A DNA stretch of 64,000 nucleotides from Cladorrhinum sp. PSN259 (lineage: Eukaryota > Ascomycota > Sordariomycetes > Sordariales > Podosporaceae). The notes beneath the pieces are model-generated. The model saw only the letters and a program-made list of their open reading frames with translations, was not told where the DNA came from and ran no database searches. The stretch is taken from the NCBI GenBank assembly GCA_033725935.1, contig MU867086.1, forward strand, positions 405,062-469,061. The letters are read 5' to 3'. Each line of letters begins with the position of its first letter. The stretch's first letter is position 1. The position numbers and the translations under genes were made by a program. Positions 53,052 through 63,905 of the stretch are shown piece by piece.

Positions 53052-53932
53052 GCGCTTTTTCTTTAAGATCTTACATCGTATCTAAGAAGAATTATTTAAA
53101 ACGTTAAAGGAGGAGTCGTAATTAGCCGTAAGATAGTTCTAATAGGAAGAAATTTATTTGGAGACTTTATAATCGGACTTCTATAAGCGCGATGTTACAA
53201 CCTGCACCGGGTAGGGTCCAGACTGCAAGGCAGTACGCCTGGGGTAATATGACAGGGGAATCGAAGGATGTGGGACGCTCTCAGACGGGGCCAATCACTG
53301 TCAACTAACAGGTAGCTCTACAAAGTATCGCTTATGAGTATTGTAGACAATGAACGATTGTAATTGCTTGCGTGAGGAACCAAGTCCTCACGATGAGAAG
53401 TGCCCAGCACTCCTCCTACTTATAGTGAAGCTATCTACATATGTTTCCTAAGTATATTGTATACTGACTTCACTGACTGCTCTGATTGCGCTCTAGTCTC
53501 CGCAGTCAGTGTGGTTGATCTTGCGACTGCGCTGCTTGCAGATCTCGGATCGCAGTCAGTACAGTCAATCCTTGATTGGCTGCGTTGGGACTTGTGGGTC
53601 TTCCCATCCCTGGCCCAATGGTTGGCTGTGGTCCCACAATGCCCTGCATTGTAGTCCGTGTGCGGGGGAGACTTGCGCGCGAGGCGTAACACGCGAATAA
53701 TAAGAATAACTTATAAATATAACGAAATTAAATTCGTTAGCGAATTTAATATTACTAAGGCGGTGTTTCTTTAAAAGACCGCTATTGCGATTTCTTCTTT
53801 TATAAAGGTTTTTTCTATACCCTATTAACGGATACTTTAAGGAATAGAAAAAAAGGAGAACTTATAATTATAACGACAAATTTCTTAACGTTAAAAAGTC
53901 TTCGAAGCGAAGACTATGAAGGAGGGGAAATA
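53052..53932 (+). mobile_element. 3' internal part of a gypsy copy, with antisense-ORF remnant
   Basis: 53052-53192 and 53692-53932 match the region between integrase and 3' LTR of copy 1 (antisense ORF and polypurine tract), strongly RIP-mutated. The middle 499 bp is a later solo LTR. Together with the LTR at 53933 this is the 3' end of a plus-orientation element. Confidence 0.75.
53193..53691 (-). repeat. Gypsy solo LTR inside a gypsy remnant
   Basis: 499 bp, reversed, flanked by CGCGA on both sides (53188-53192 and 53692-53696). U3 module type 3 (CTGACTTCACTGACTGC, GCAGTCAGT, 53460-53580). Little RIP, so younger than its host. Confidence 0.95.
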
Positions 53933-54430
53933 TATTATGCCTTACGCGTAAGCCTTCCCCGTATATTAACTATAATACAGGGTATTATAGGGTTATAGCT
54001 AATTATTAGGCTAAGGACACGAAGATTTACAGAGTCCTAGTTAACTAATTAGGATATGCCTACTCTACTCGGTGCCAAATATAGCGAATATAGCGAGCAA
54101 GAGGCTTACTCGCTTTAATCGCGGATTTAAAGAGCAGGCAAAGTATAATATACCTAGGAAGAATATATAGATAATTTCACTATAAGTAGGGGGAGTGCTA
54201 GGTACTTCCTATCGTGAGGACTTGGTTCCTTAAGTAAGTAATATAACGTTCATTATTTACAAGCTTCATTGCAGAACTTGGAAACTTCTTTAGAGAAGTT
54301 TGCAAGAGCTACCTATTGTTAACAGTAATTGACCCCGTCTGAGAGCGCCTTATAACCTTCGATTCCCCTGTTATATTACCCCAGGCGTACTGCCTTATAG
54401 TATGAACCCTATCCGGTGCAGGTTGTAACA
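53933..54430 (+). repeat. 3' LTR of the remnant, RIP-mutated
   Basis: 498 bp from TATTATGCC (TGTTACGCC mutated) to GGTTGTAACA, directly after a mutated polypurine tract. Confidence 0.85.
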
Positions 54431-54436
54431 GAAGGG

Positions 54437-55310
54437 TAGAGAAATTACGGTATTTTATACATAAGACTATAGATAATAAACGTTATATTACTTATATAAA
54501 GAACTAAGTCCTTACGACAAAAAGTACATAGCACTCCCCTTAATTATAATAAAGCTATTTATATATTTTTTTCTAGGTATATTATACCTTACTTACTTTA
54601 CTCGCTTTCTAAATCCGCAATTACAGCAAGCAAGCCTATTGTTTACTATACTTACTATACTTGGCATCGGGTAAAGCAGGCACATCCTAATTAATTATCT
54701 GGGAACTTATTGGTCTTCTCATCCCTGGCTCAATAATTAGCTATTATCCTACAATACCCTGTATTATAGTCCGTATGCGAGGGAGACTTACGCGCGAGGA
54801 GTAATGTTACAACCTGCACCGGGTAGGGTTCAGACTGCAAGGCAGTACGCCTGGGGTAATATGACAGGGGAATCGAAGGTCGCGGGACGCTCTCAGACGG
54901 GGTCAATCACTGTCAACTAACAGGTAGCTCTACAAAGTATCGCTTATAAGTATTATAGACGATAAACGATTATATTACTTGCGTAAGGAACCAAGTCCTC
55001 ACGATGGGAAGTGCCCAGCACTCCCCCTACTTATACTGAAGCTATCTACATATATTTTCCTAAGTATATTGTATACTGACTTCACTGACTACTTTAATTG
55101 CACCTTAGTCTCCGCAGTCAGTGTGGTTGATCTTGCGACTGCGCTGCTTGCGGTTCTCGGATCGCAGTCAGTACAGTCAATCCCTGATTAGCTGCGTTGG
55201 GACTTATGGGTCTTCCCATCCCTGGCCCAATAATTGGCTGTGGTCTCACAATGCCCTGCATTGCGGTCCGTGTGCGGGGGAGACTTACGCGCGAGGCGTA
55301 ACACGTAACA
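54437..55310 (-). repeat. Truncated gypsy LTR hosting a younger LTR
   Basis: 54437-54804 and 55304-55310 form a reversed LTR lacking its first 130-150 bp. A full LTR is inserted seven bases before its end. Confidence 0.8.
54805..55303 (-). repeat. Gypsy solo LTR nested in an LTR
   Basis: 499 bp, reversed, type 3 U3 module. Target duplication CGTAA (left copy mutated to AGTAA). Confidence 0.9.
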
Positions 55311-56381
55311 GGGAGGCTAGTTTTAATTAGGCGCCATACCGAAAAAGGAGGCACGCCGAAAAAGGAGGCAAGCAAATATTAATAAAAGGGTGGCAAAAGG
55401 GCTGGATTTTGATAATTCAGCAATGTTGACTTCGAAAATACCTACTTAGCTGTTTTCGTTTTTGCTGAACGGGAAAGTAGAAATATAGCTTTTTAATTGG
55501 TTAAATGCAATATTGTGGGGATGTTTTACATAATATTCGGAAAGTCGGATTGTTAGCTTAGAAAGTAGACTTTTTAAATAAGTAGGGAAAAAATCAGCAT
55601 GTTAACATACTCATGTTTTCTGGGAAAGTGGCTGTGTTTATGGTTTGCGATCACACCTTCATTACGAATTCTTTATAAGAAGCCTTAGAAATAGCTAAGC
55701 CTGTGGGATTACTAAGTGGGTAAGGATGGACCTTACTAGGGCTAACTGAGCTTTAGCTACGCTTACAAGAATGAGGGGCGTAGGTATAGAAAACGCTAGT
55801 TTTGAACAATATAACCAATTCTGGACTATCCTACTGTAGAACGTATTTTCGGACAGTAGATACCTACCTCAAGGTCGATGCGATCTAATCTTAGGATATT
55901 CTTGAATAAATTATGGTTGTGTAACTTCATCCATCCTTGACCCCGCACTCCAGTACCAGACTACAACGTCACTGAGCGCCAAGCCTACCTTCGCATTCGA
56001 CACCAGCCATCCTTGATCACCTTCGTCACTGCCTCGTAGCAACCCCTGTTACAACCTCGGACTGAAGCCGATCAGTCTTTCCTCGATCCTCGGTCTCGGA
56101 GTTCTCATTCGTGAGCCCTCGTAATTCGCCGTATTCTCATCCAAATGAAGGCAGATACTGACATTCTCACGTCAGCTTTCACTGGCAGCCGATGTTGTAT
56201 CATCCTTTCTTTATCTTACGTGAGCCGGCGTAAGCAGAGTTTGCGTCTTGTCACTATTACACTGAAGAACTTCATATAAGATAGGGCATGCCTGTATCCT
56301 GCATCAACTAATTGCCACGGCAATTCACGTTTCTCTTACTATTTAAAAGCTTATTGCATCTCCAAATAGAAATCCATCGTG
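55311..56381. other. Spacer and promoter of the PQQ-like gene
   Basis: Starts with a 15-base direct repeat (CCGAAAAAGGAGGCA at 55339 and 55356). AT-rich then normal composition near the gene. No other gene. Confidence 0.6.
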
Positions 56382-58199
56382 ATGCGTCCCTACTTATTGC
56401 CGGCGTCGGGTTATTTCCCACTCCTTCTGTTCTGTATTGCGCTTCAGCCCCAGCAAGCTTCCTCTCTCAGCCTATCCGAGCAAATCCCCTTGGGGCTTGT
56501 TGAAAGTATTCCCTTCGGCCGGGATGATGATGATGGAAACGACCAAATTCCGGACTCCCAGCCACCTCCCAGCAAATTTGGCAGCTGGCTTGGCTGGGGC
56601 GCAGATATCTACAACAACAGATGGGCCGGCCCAGATGCCACCGTAGATGTGGTCAACATCGACTCACTGGTCCCGTTCTGTGAGAAGAAGTACAACCCCG
56701 GCGTCAGCGCCTCGCCACTGGTCTTTGAGGGGATCGCTTACTATCCCACCTGGAGCGGCCTGCTCGTCGCGCTCAACTACCGCACCTGCGAGACCGTCTG
56801 GCGCACCAACATCACCAAGATCATCCTCGAGTATCAGCCCTTGGATAAAATCACACGAACTCTTGTGTCCACCACCGCAAGAACAACGCCAGTCTTAGAC
56901 GAAGAAAGCGACGTGATCTACCTGGGCACTCTAGCCCACGCGCTGCTGCTCGCCATAGACATAAAAACCGGCAAACTCATCGATTCGCTCCAACTAAGTG
57001 ACCACCCCTTGGCCGTGCTAACTCAATCTCCAACATTCCACGACGGCCGCGTCTACATCGGCGTCTCCAGCGTCGAGGAAGCTGCACCAGAAATAATCCC
57101 AGACTACCAATGCTGCACCTTTGTGGGAAGCATGAACGCCGCCACCCTCCAACACGGCCGCCTACGTCTTCTCTGGACACAATCCATGGTTCCTCCAAAT
57201 ACCAACATCAGCGGTTCCGCAATCTGGGGCTCCCAGCCCAGCATCGACCCCATCAGACGCCAGGTATTCATCGCCACAGGCAACACCTACCAGCTCCCCG
57301 ACGAGTTTGAGGCCTGCCAGAACCAGACCGCCAACATCACCGTCATTAAACAAGGCTTAACCAGCGATCCGTGCCTCCCGCGTAACGTGTTTCAGGAATC
57401 GGTGCTCGCGCTGGACCTTGAGTCTGGCCGAATAAACTGGGTGAAGCAGCTTTCGCCCCTCGACGCGTGGAACGTCGCCTGCGTAGGCGGTCTGCTTGGG
57501 ACACCGCCGCCGGGCGCAGAACTCCAATGTCCCGACAACCCTGGTCCGGATGCCGACTTTGGCATGGCGCCCGCGTTCGTGTTGGGGTCGGAACACACGC
57601 CCGATGGGCTTGATATCGTGGTGGTCGGCCAGAAGAACGGTAATCTTTACGCGCTGAGTGCGCAGGCCGGGATGACGCTGTGGGCGGTGTCGACGGGCCC
57701 CGACGGGCTGGAGGGCGGACTCAGCTGGGGCATGGCCGTCGATGATGTCGCGGTTTATTATACCGTGATTAATAGTTTGAGGGAGAACTTCACGCTGCCG
57801 ACCTCGGGGAACAAGACCGTTATTTCAAACAGCGCGTTTGGGGCTGCGAGGCTGAAGGATGGTAGAATACTGTGGGAGACGCCGGCGCCGAATAATATGT
57901 CGAGTTTTGTGACGCCGGCGGTGGTGAATGATGTGGTGCTGAGTGGAGTGACGGGCTCGTTTGTGCCTGGGTCGGTGTTCCCGAAGGGGCCTGGGGCGTT
58001 TACGCCGATTGATAAACGGACGGGGAAGATATTGGAGGTAAGGGAGCTGGACGCTTATTTCCATGGCGTTATTGCGGCTGTGCACGAATATGTCATGTTT
58101 GGGACAGGGTACGGTGGGCTAGAGACCCCGCAAGCGGGAAGTTTTCAGGTATGGAGGCTTAAGGACGAGGGATTGATGGAAGCTGAGGGCGAGCTATGA
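56382..58199 (+). CDS. Secreted PQQ-type beta-propeller protein (quinoprotein dehydrogenase-like)
   Basis: Intronless, 605 residues from ATG 56382 (a GTG precedes it). Signal peptide about residues 1-27 (LLLFCIALQPQQAS). Repeated propeller blades end in patterns such as VIYLGTLAHALLLAIDIKTGKL, VFIATGNTY, ESVLALDLESGRINW and NGNLYALSAQAGMTLW, the typical GxVYALDAxTG...W of PQQ-like domains. The fold matches quinoprotein alcohol or polyvinyl-alcohol dehydrogenase-type proteins; I cannot confirm the PQQ-binding residues. The family oxidises alcohols or sugars outside the cell. Many N-glycosylation sites. High GC and free of RIP, although transposons lie about 1 kb upstream and 120 bp downstream. 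Confidence 0.83.
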   Translation: MRPYLLPASGYFPLLLFCIALQPQQASSLSLSEQIPLGLVESIPFGRDDDDGNDQIPDSQPPPSKFGSWLGWGADIYNNRWAGPDATVDVVNIDSLVPFCEKKYNPGVSASPLVFEGIAYYPTWSGLLVALNYRTCETVWRTNITKIILEYQPLDKITRTLVSTTARTTPVLDEESDVIYLGTLAHALLLAIDIKTGKLIDSLQLSDHPLAVLTQSPTFHDGRVYIGVSSVEEAAPEIIPDYQCCTFVGSMNAATLQHGRLRLLWTQSMVPPNTNISGSAIWGSQPSIDPIRRQVFIATGNTYQLPDEFEACQNQTANITVIKQGLTSDPCLPRNVFQESVLALDLESGRINWVKQLSPLDAWNVACVGGLLGTPPPGAELQCPDNPGPDADFGMAPAFVLGSEHTPDGLDIVVVGQKNGNLYALSAQAGMTLWAVSTGPDGLEGGLSWGMAVDDVAVYYTVINSLRENFTLPTSGNKTVISNSAFGAARLKDGRILWETPAPNNMSSFVTPAVVNDVVLSGVTGSFVPGSVFPKGPGAFTPIDKRTGKILEVRELDAYFHGVIAAVHEYVMFGTGYGGLETPQAGSFQVWRLKDEGLMEAEGEL

Positions 58200-58316
58200 C
58201 GTTCTGGTGTAATATAGATTACATGAAGTAAGATTTGTTAGTAGCTTTAGTATTTTGTTTAAACAGAAAATGAATCTCTATTATTCTACGGAAGCAGAGT
58301 AACGAGGGACGTATAT

Positions 58317-58590
58317 TGAATGAGGGAAAACACACTTACCAAAACACACACCCATACACTCAAACAAAGAAGGAAGCCTTGTTTAAAGGCTTCGTCATAA
58401 AACAAAAAGAAGCACCTTCCGCAAAGTTCTTTAATAAAATAATATCCATAGAGCCATCTAACCCTTCTAATCAGGTAGGGAAACCAAAAACCAAGCAGTA
58501 AAAGAATGTGTAGAAAGAGTGGTCTTAAATTCGCTAACCTCCTTAACCCCTTTATAGGCCACAAAGGCTATATAGGCCGTACAAGCCGTA
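58317..58590 (+). repeat. Family 2 LTR fragment, 3' truncated
   Basis: Begins TGAATGAGGGAAAACACAC like 35877 but diverged and lacking the ATTCA end. The next copy begins where it stops. Confidence 0.6.
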
Positions 58591-58591
58591 T

Positions 58592-58870
58592 TGAATGAGG
58601 GAAAATACACACCTACAACCACTAAGAACGAAGCTTACGAAGTAGGCTTCTATTAAAGAGAAGCTCCCACAGCTATCTGACCTTACTGATCAGGTGGGCA
58701 AGTATAAAACCAAGTGGAAAAAGAGGGTGTGGAAGGAAGTAGTAGTGGATTCGCTCTTGATTTACTTCCTGGGAGCAGGTCTCCCAGGAAGGAAGCCTCC
58801 TACTTTCTTGCTTACCAGAGTGCTTGGTGCCAGCTGGAGTGCTTGCCCTTCTTCCCGAGTGGAAGGAAGG
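58592..58870 (+). repeat. Family 2 LTR fragment interrupted by a gypsy element
   Basis: Closely matches 35877-36160, including the hairpin TTCCTGGGAG...CTCCCAGGAA, and is cut at 58871 by a gypsy LTR. Confidence 0.8.
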
Positions 58871-59467
58871 TGTTACAACCTGCACTGGGTAGGGTTCAGA
58901 CTGCAAGGCAGTACGCCTGGGGTAATATGACAGGGAAATCGAAGATTGTGGGACGCTCTCAGACGGGGTTAATCACTGTCAACTAACAGGTAGCTCTATA
59001 AAGTATCGCTTATGAGTATTGTAGATAATGAACGATTGTAATTGCTTGCGTGAGGAACTAAGTCCTTACGATGAGAAGTGCCCAGCACTTTCCCTACTTA
59101 TAATGTAACTATCTATATGTGTTTTCTTATGTATATTATATACTGACTTCACTAACTGCTTTATCCGCCCCTTGGGTATCGTAGTTAGTGTGGTTATTCT
59201 TGTGACTGCGCTTCTTACGGTCCTTGGATCGCAGTTAGTACAGTTAATCCTTAATTGGCTGCATCGGGACTTGTGGGTCTTCTTATCCCTGGCTCAATGA
59301 TTGGTCACGGTCCTATAATGCCCTGTATAGCGGTCCGTGTGCGGGGGATTTATGCGCGAGGCGTAATACGTTTCCCCTCCTCTATAGTCTTCGCCTCGAA
59401 GACTTTCTGACGCTAAGAAATTTGTCGCTGAGACTGTAAGTTTTTCCTCTTCTATCTAACTCTCAAA

Positions 59468-59974
59468 ATGCCTGCTCATAGGGTATAGAAAAGCCTTCCG
59501 AAGAAGAAATCGCAATAACGTTTTACTAAGGAGCGTCGTTGTTTTAACGCCGACGTCGCTAATCTTTTTGGAGACACTATGCCTATAGGTTATTCTCGCT
59601 ATATTAGGGAAGGGCTTTCTGACTGTAAGGTGTCAGACCGTAACTCTTTATATTAGCATTGCCTTAAAGCTAGTCGCGATTCGTCTTATAACGCTTTCAG
59701 GGATCCTTCTCCTATATTTCGCGATCTCTTAAATATAAAGCGTCGTCTTACTTAAGAACGTAAGGATATTATATCGAAGATACTCGAGGTAGCCGCGAAA
59801 TTAGCTCGGCTTAAGACCTAGGCTCGAGCCTTAGATATTAAAGCGAGTGAGGCATTTAGTCGTGAGATAGGGCTTATAAGGGAGCAAGAGGTGGAGGAAG
59901 CGGGGGAGCAGGCAGGCCCTTCTGCTATTATTCCGGGATCGGAGTTCCTAGTCTCAGGGATCGATCCTCTTTAG
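59468..59974 (+). pseudogene. Antisense ORF of the gypsy element, copy 3
   Basis: 169 codons from ATG 59468 to TAG 59972-59974, opposite to pol, with a few internal stops. Matches the other copies: LSDCKVSDR in the middle, a charged helix (KRRLT, RKDIISKILEVAAKLARLK) and the ending IIPGSEFLVSGIDPL. The CxxC cysteines are mostly mutated here. See 34186 and 37420. Confidence 0.6.
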
Positions 59975-60173
59975 TTATCCTTTGGGGACGTTAGTAACCT
60001 TGACTAGCTTATTTCCTTAGGGGTTGATTGGTTAAATTTAGATCTAAATTTTATATCCTAAGTCGATCTAGGTTCTATCGGTAAAATCGCTAGAGCTTCT
60101 CCGAGTAGTCTAAAAGATCGATAGGTTCTTACGAGTTAGATTCTGGTCCGTAATTAAGCTATTTAATAAGATA

Positions 60174-60660
60174 TTAAAGTTCTTTATTACTAATTCGGGA
60201 ATCTAGGATATCTTCGATATCGAACTCTTCTTCGTCGTTAACTACCTCGAACTGCGTCTCGACTCTGGCTTTTCTTAGTGCGGGTTTAAGCAGGGAAATA
60301 TAAAATACTTTAGTTCGTACTCTTATGGAATCGGGTAGGATTAGTTCATAGTTTAATGTCGAAATTTTCTTTTTAATTTTAAATAGTCCGATTTTCTTGA
60401 AGTCGAGTTTCTTGTTTGGTCGTTTCGTATAGAGGATACGTATAAGAAGAAATACTTTATCTCCCTCTTCGAGGGGAGGTCCTTTGACCCTATATTTATC
60501 GTAGTGGGTACGTATTCGTTCCCGGACGAATTCGAGTATTTCCTTCAGCATATCGTGCATTTCCTGTAACCGTCCTGTACGTACCGTTACTTTAGGTATA
60601 TCAGCTGCTAGTCCCTAACGTAGCTTTAGTTGGTATCCGTAATTAGCGAAGAATAGTAAT
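60174..60660 (-). pseudogene. Gypsy integrase C-terminal remnant
   Basis: An open stretch at 60560-60174 (MHDMLKEILEFVRERI ... GDKVFLLIR ... PDSIRVRTKVFYISLL) corresponds to the GPY/F-like end of integrase. It leads into a mutated chromodomain. Confidence 0.8.
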
Positions 60661-60689
60661 ATATTCGTTAATTCTATATTGTTAGAGTT

Positions 60690-60882
60690 GCCCGAAGACT
60701 ACAAGACCCCGGCTGGCTATAGGCCTATAGCCCTGCTCCCTACAATAGGGAAGGTTATAGAGGCTATATTAGCCGAAAGGATCACCTACGTAGCAGAGAG
60801 ACATAACCTCCTCCCGGACGAACAAATGGGCAATAGGCAACACAGGTCCACAGAACTGGCAATTCGACTAGTAGTGGCCCAG
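60690..60882 (+). pseudogene. LINE reverse-transcriptase scrap
   Basis: Open frame with YRPIALLPTIGKVIEAILAE and LLPDEQMGNRQHRSTE, the N-terminal reverse-transcriptase motifs of Tad-like LINEs. Cut at 60883 by a gypsy LTR. It is the region just downstream of the part missing from the LINE at 51158-53050. Confidence 0.8.
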
Positions 60883-61369
60883 TGTTACGCCTCGCGCGTA
60901 AATCCCCCGCACACGGACCACTATGCAGGGCATTGTGGGACCATGACCAATCGTTGGGCCAGGGATGTGAAGACCCACGAAGTCCCGATGCAACCAATCA
61001 AGATGTGCCTGCTCTGACCGCTGCCAAGCACAGCGAGCACGGCGAGCAAGAAGCTTGCTCGCTGTGATCGCGGATCTACAGAGCGAGCAGAGCAAGCAAG
61101 GTACAATATACCAAGGAAATGTATGTAGATAGCTTCACTATAAGTAGAAGAAGTGCTGGGCACTTCTTATCGTGAGGACTTGGTTCCTTACGCAAGCAAT
61201 ATAATCGTTTATTGTCTATAATATTTATAAGCGATACTTTATAGAGCTACCTGTTAGTTAATAGTGATTAACCCCGTTTAAGAGCGTCCTATATCCTTTA
61301 ATTCCCCTATTATATTACCCCAGGCGTACTGCCTTGCAGTCTAAACCCTACCCGGTGCAGGTTATAACA
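60883..61369 (+). repeat. 5' LTR of gypsy copy 3
   Basis: 487 bp, TGTTACGCC...TATAACA, type 1 U3 module like copy 1. The left flanking five bases are CCCAG; the partner is outside the window. Confidence 0.9.
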
Positions 61370-61428
61370 CGTTACTTACGTACTTAAGATCGAACGTTAT
61401 GCTTAAACACCACGAATAATCCTTAATA

Positions 61429-63011
61429 TAGCTTCCATTTCCGCTAACCCCTTTACCGTTAACCCGAACGTCGACGAGGGAGAAACCTAACTTCCGGATA
61501 TCACTCCCTTTAGCGATAACGAGTCCGATAAAGAAAAGGTTCCGAAACTGAACCTTAAGGAGAAGATTAATACTATTGGACGGAAACTCCTCGGAATAGA
61601 AGAAACCCTAATGGTAAAAGACGAATTTAAGGAACTTAAGGAGGAAATTATACGTCTTTAAACCGCTATCGTAAGCAAGCGTACTAACAAAACCGATAAT
61701 ATTCCTAAGATTGCAGCTAAGGTCGGCAAACCTCCTATTTTCAGCGGTAATAAATAAGAACTCTTATCCTGGATCTCGTACGTTAGAATTAACCTCCGAC
61801 TCCATAATATTAAGGACCCCGAGTCTTAACTCCTTTACGCTGCCAGTTACTTCGGAAAAGACCTTAAGTAATAGTTCGACGGGATCCTTAAAAACTATTT
61901 CGATTACGCCGAAGACGAAAGGGAGACCCTTACTTAATAGATCTTTAAAGAAAGGTTAAGTAAGTTTAAGGAGGAAATTAAGAAAATATATAGTAAGCCC
62001 GACGAGGAAAAGGCCGCCGAAGATCGCTTAGAGCGATTAGTGCAGATAGTATTAGCTATAACGTACGCGATATTATTCCGTCGCGATGCTTTTAGAGTAA
62101 ATTAGGCAGAAGTAGCCCTAAAGAATAGGTTCTATAAGGGACTAAAACCTAAGGTTAAGGACGAACTTATTAAGGAAGACCGATACGCCTTATTACTTAA
62201 CGATTATATTAATAAAGCTATTATCGTCGATAATCGTATTTTCGAAAGAATAATAGAGGATAAGGGCGTTTATAGGGACCCCCGCTTCCCTAAGGCTAAT
62301 ACCCCCAAGAAATACCAGCATAAGAGTACTTCGACTAGAATACAACCAGGACCTATAGACATTAGCGCAGCATAACATAATAATTAGCGTAAATATAGCG
62401 ATAAGCCTAAGGATAAGTCTAAGGTCAAGTGCTTTAATTATAATAAAATGGGTTATTATATATGAGATTATCGTACCCTTAAGAAGTTTAAACCAGTACC
62501 TAAATAAAGGCAGGTACAGTTTGCTAAGAACGATCGTACCGTTAAGATAGCTTAATAAGATAGCGACGACGATACCTTCGCACTTACTTATAACGGCTTT
62601 AACGAAAAAGAATATATTAGCGAGTTAGAATAATACGTATTACCTTTACCCGACGACAACGAAAACTCGGAATCCGAGGGAACGATCGACTACCTTTTAG
62701 AGCTAGATATAAGCAGAGATATAAGCTAATAAGTTACCTTAGAAAATATGGCAGAAAGCTTTACGGTAATTAAGAAAGTCGTAAAGGATATCCGAAAGAC
62801 AGTAGTCATCCGAGAAAAGGGAGGACGACCCGACGATATACCCTTTACCTTACCCACTTATATCCTACACTTACGCGTCGCCTAATTTAACTATATTTAC
62901 GATAACTGCATTTATTACTACAGATATAAAGTTTTTTATAAATTCTTTTCCGCACGCTTAAACAGCAAACCCATTCTTAAGGTCCACGAAGCAGGATCGG
63001 ATAACGAATAG
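61429..63011 (+). pseudogene. Gypsy gag pseudogene, copy 3
   Basis: Parallels gag of copy 1 base for base, with ATG changed to ATA and dozens of extra stops. Ends with GSDNE followed by TAG at 63009-63011. Confidence 0.85.
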
Positions 63012-63118
63012 AATTTTAAGACATTAATAAAACGTACTAACATCCTCTATATAAAAAGCCAAGTACTTACAGAATATTAGGATAAGGATAAACCTAATTA
63101 TAAGGACTGCTTATACGT

Positions 63119-63905
63119 ATAGTGCGTCAGGCATAAGAGAGAAAAAGCCAGAGAATGGCATAGACGGAGAACACGATAAAACTCTAACCTTATTATAGCG
63201 CCATAATCGGGAAACGGCTAACGGGCCTCCCTAGGCCTAAATGGATCAAACTAATTCCATACCAACGGATTATAACTCGTATTAGGAAGCCGCGAGCCGG
63301 ATCCAATAAAAAGACCTCTATAGCGCATTATAAAACAGCCGCCAGAGCTATAGTATTAGGCAACGAGAACGCCTTAATTATAGAAGTTCGATAGGCGGAC
63401 TCTAAAGGAAAGGAGTACCGAATTACCGCAGTAATCGATTTAGGGAGCATAATTAACATTATTAATCCTTCGTTTATAAATAAAATAAGGATACGGTAGG
63501 TTAAGAAGAAATAACCTTACCGAATAAGGACTTACGAAGGGCAAACGGCTAATTATAATAGTAAAATTAGTTTACGGGAAATAATACTCTTAATTATAAT
63601 AGACGATAATCCGTAGGAAGTAAACTTCGATATCCTACCTATAGGTCCCAAATACGACATGATTTTAGGACATCTGTAGTTAAAGAAATATAACCCGGAT
63701 ATTGACTAGAAGAATGGCTATCTTAATTCTAGGCTTGATACTAAACGAGTAAATAAAGCTGAACTAAATAGGGCTCCCAGGTGCCTAGAGGGATCAGAGG
63801 TCCCCTATAAGCAAACAAGACATATAAGCCACGACGAACTAATATTAACTGATAGAGGAAGATCTAAGAAGGGACCCTCGCACCCTAAAGAACCAGAATA
63901 ATAGG
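63119..63905 (+). pseudogene. Gypsy pol start (protease region), copy 3
   Basis: Matches 30345-31122 of copy 1, including the protease VIDLGS (DSG mutated) and the ILGH segment. Ends at the new insertion. Confidence 0.8.

Larger units (their letters stand above)
58871..60688 (-). mobile_element. Truncated gypsy copy (3' LTR and 3' internal region)
   Basis: Reversed LTR at 58871-59368 (498 bp, type 3), polypurine tract, antisense ORF and integrase C-terminus, ending in a junction with LINE sequence near 60688. Confidence 0.88.
60883..63905 (+). mobile_element. Gypsy chromovirus, copy 3 (5' part, runs off window)
   Basis: LTR 60883-61369, leader, gag and the start of pol, more RIP-damaged than copy 1. 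Interrupted at about 63906 by an unrelated GC-rich sequence. Confidence 0.9.
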
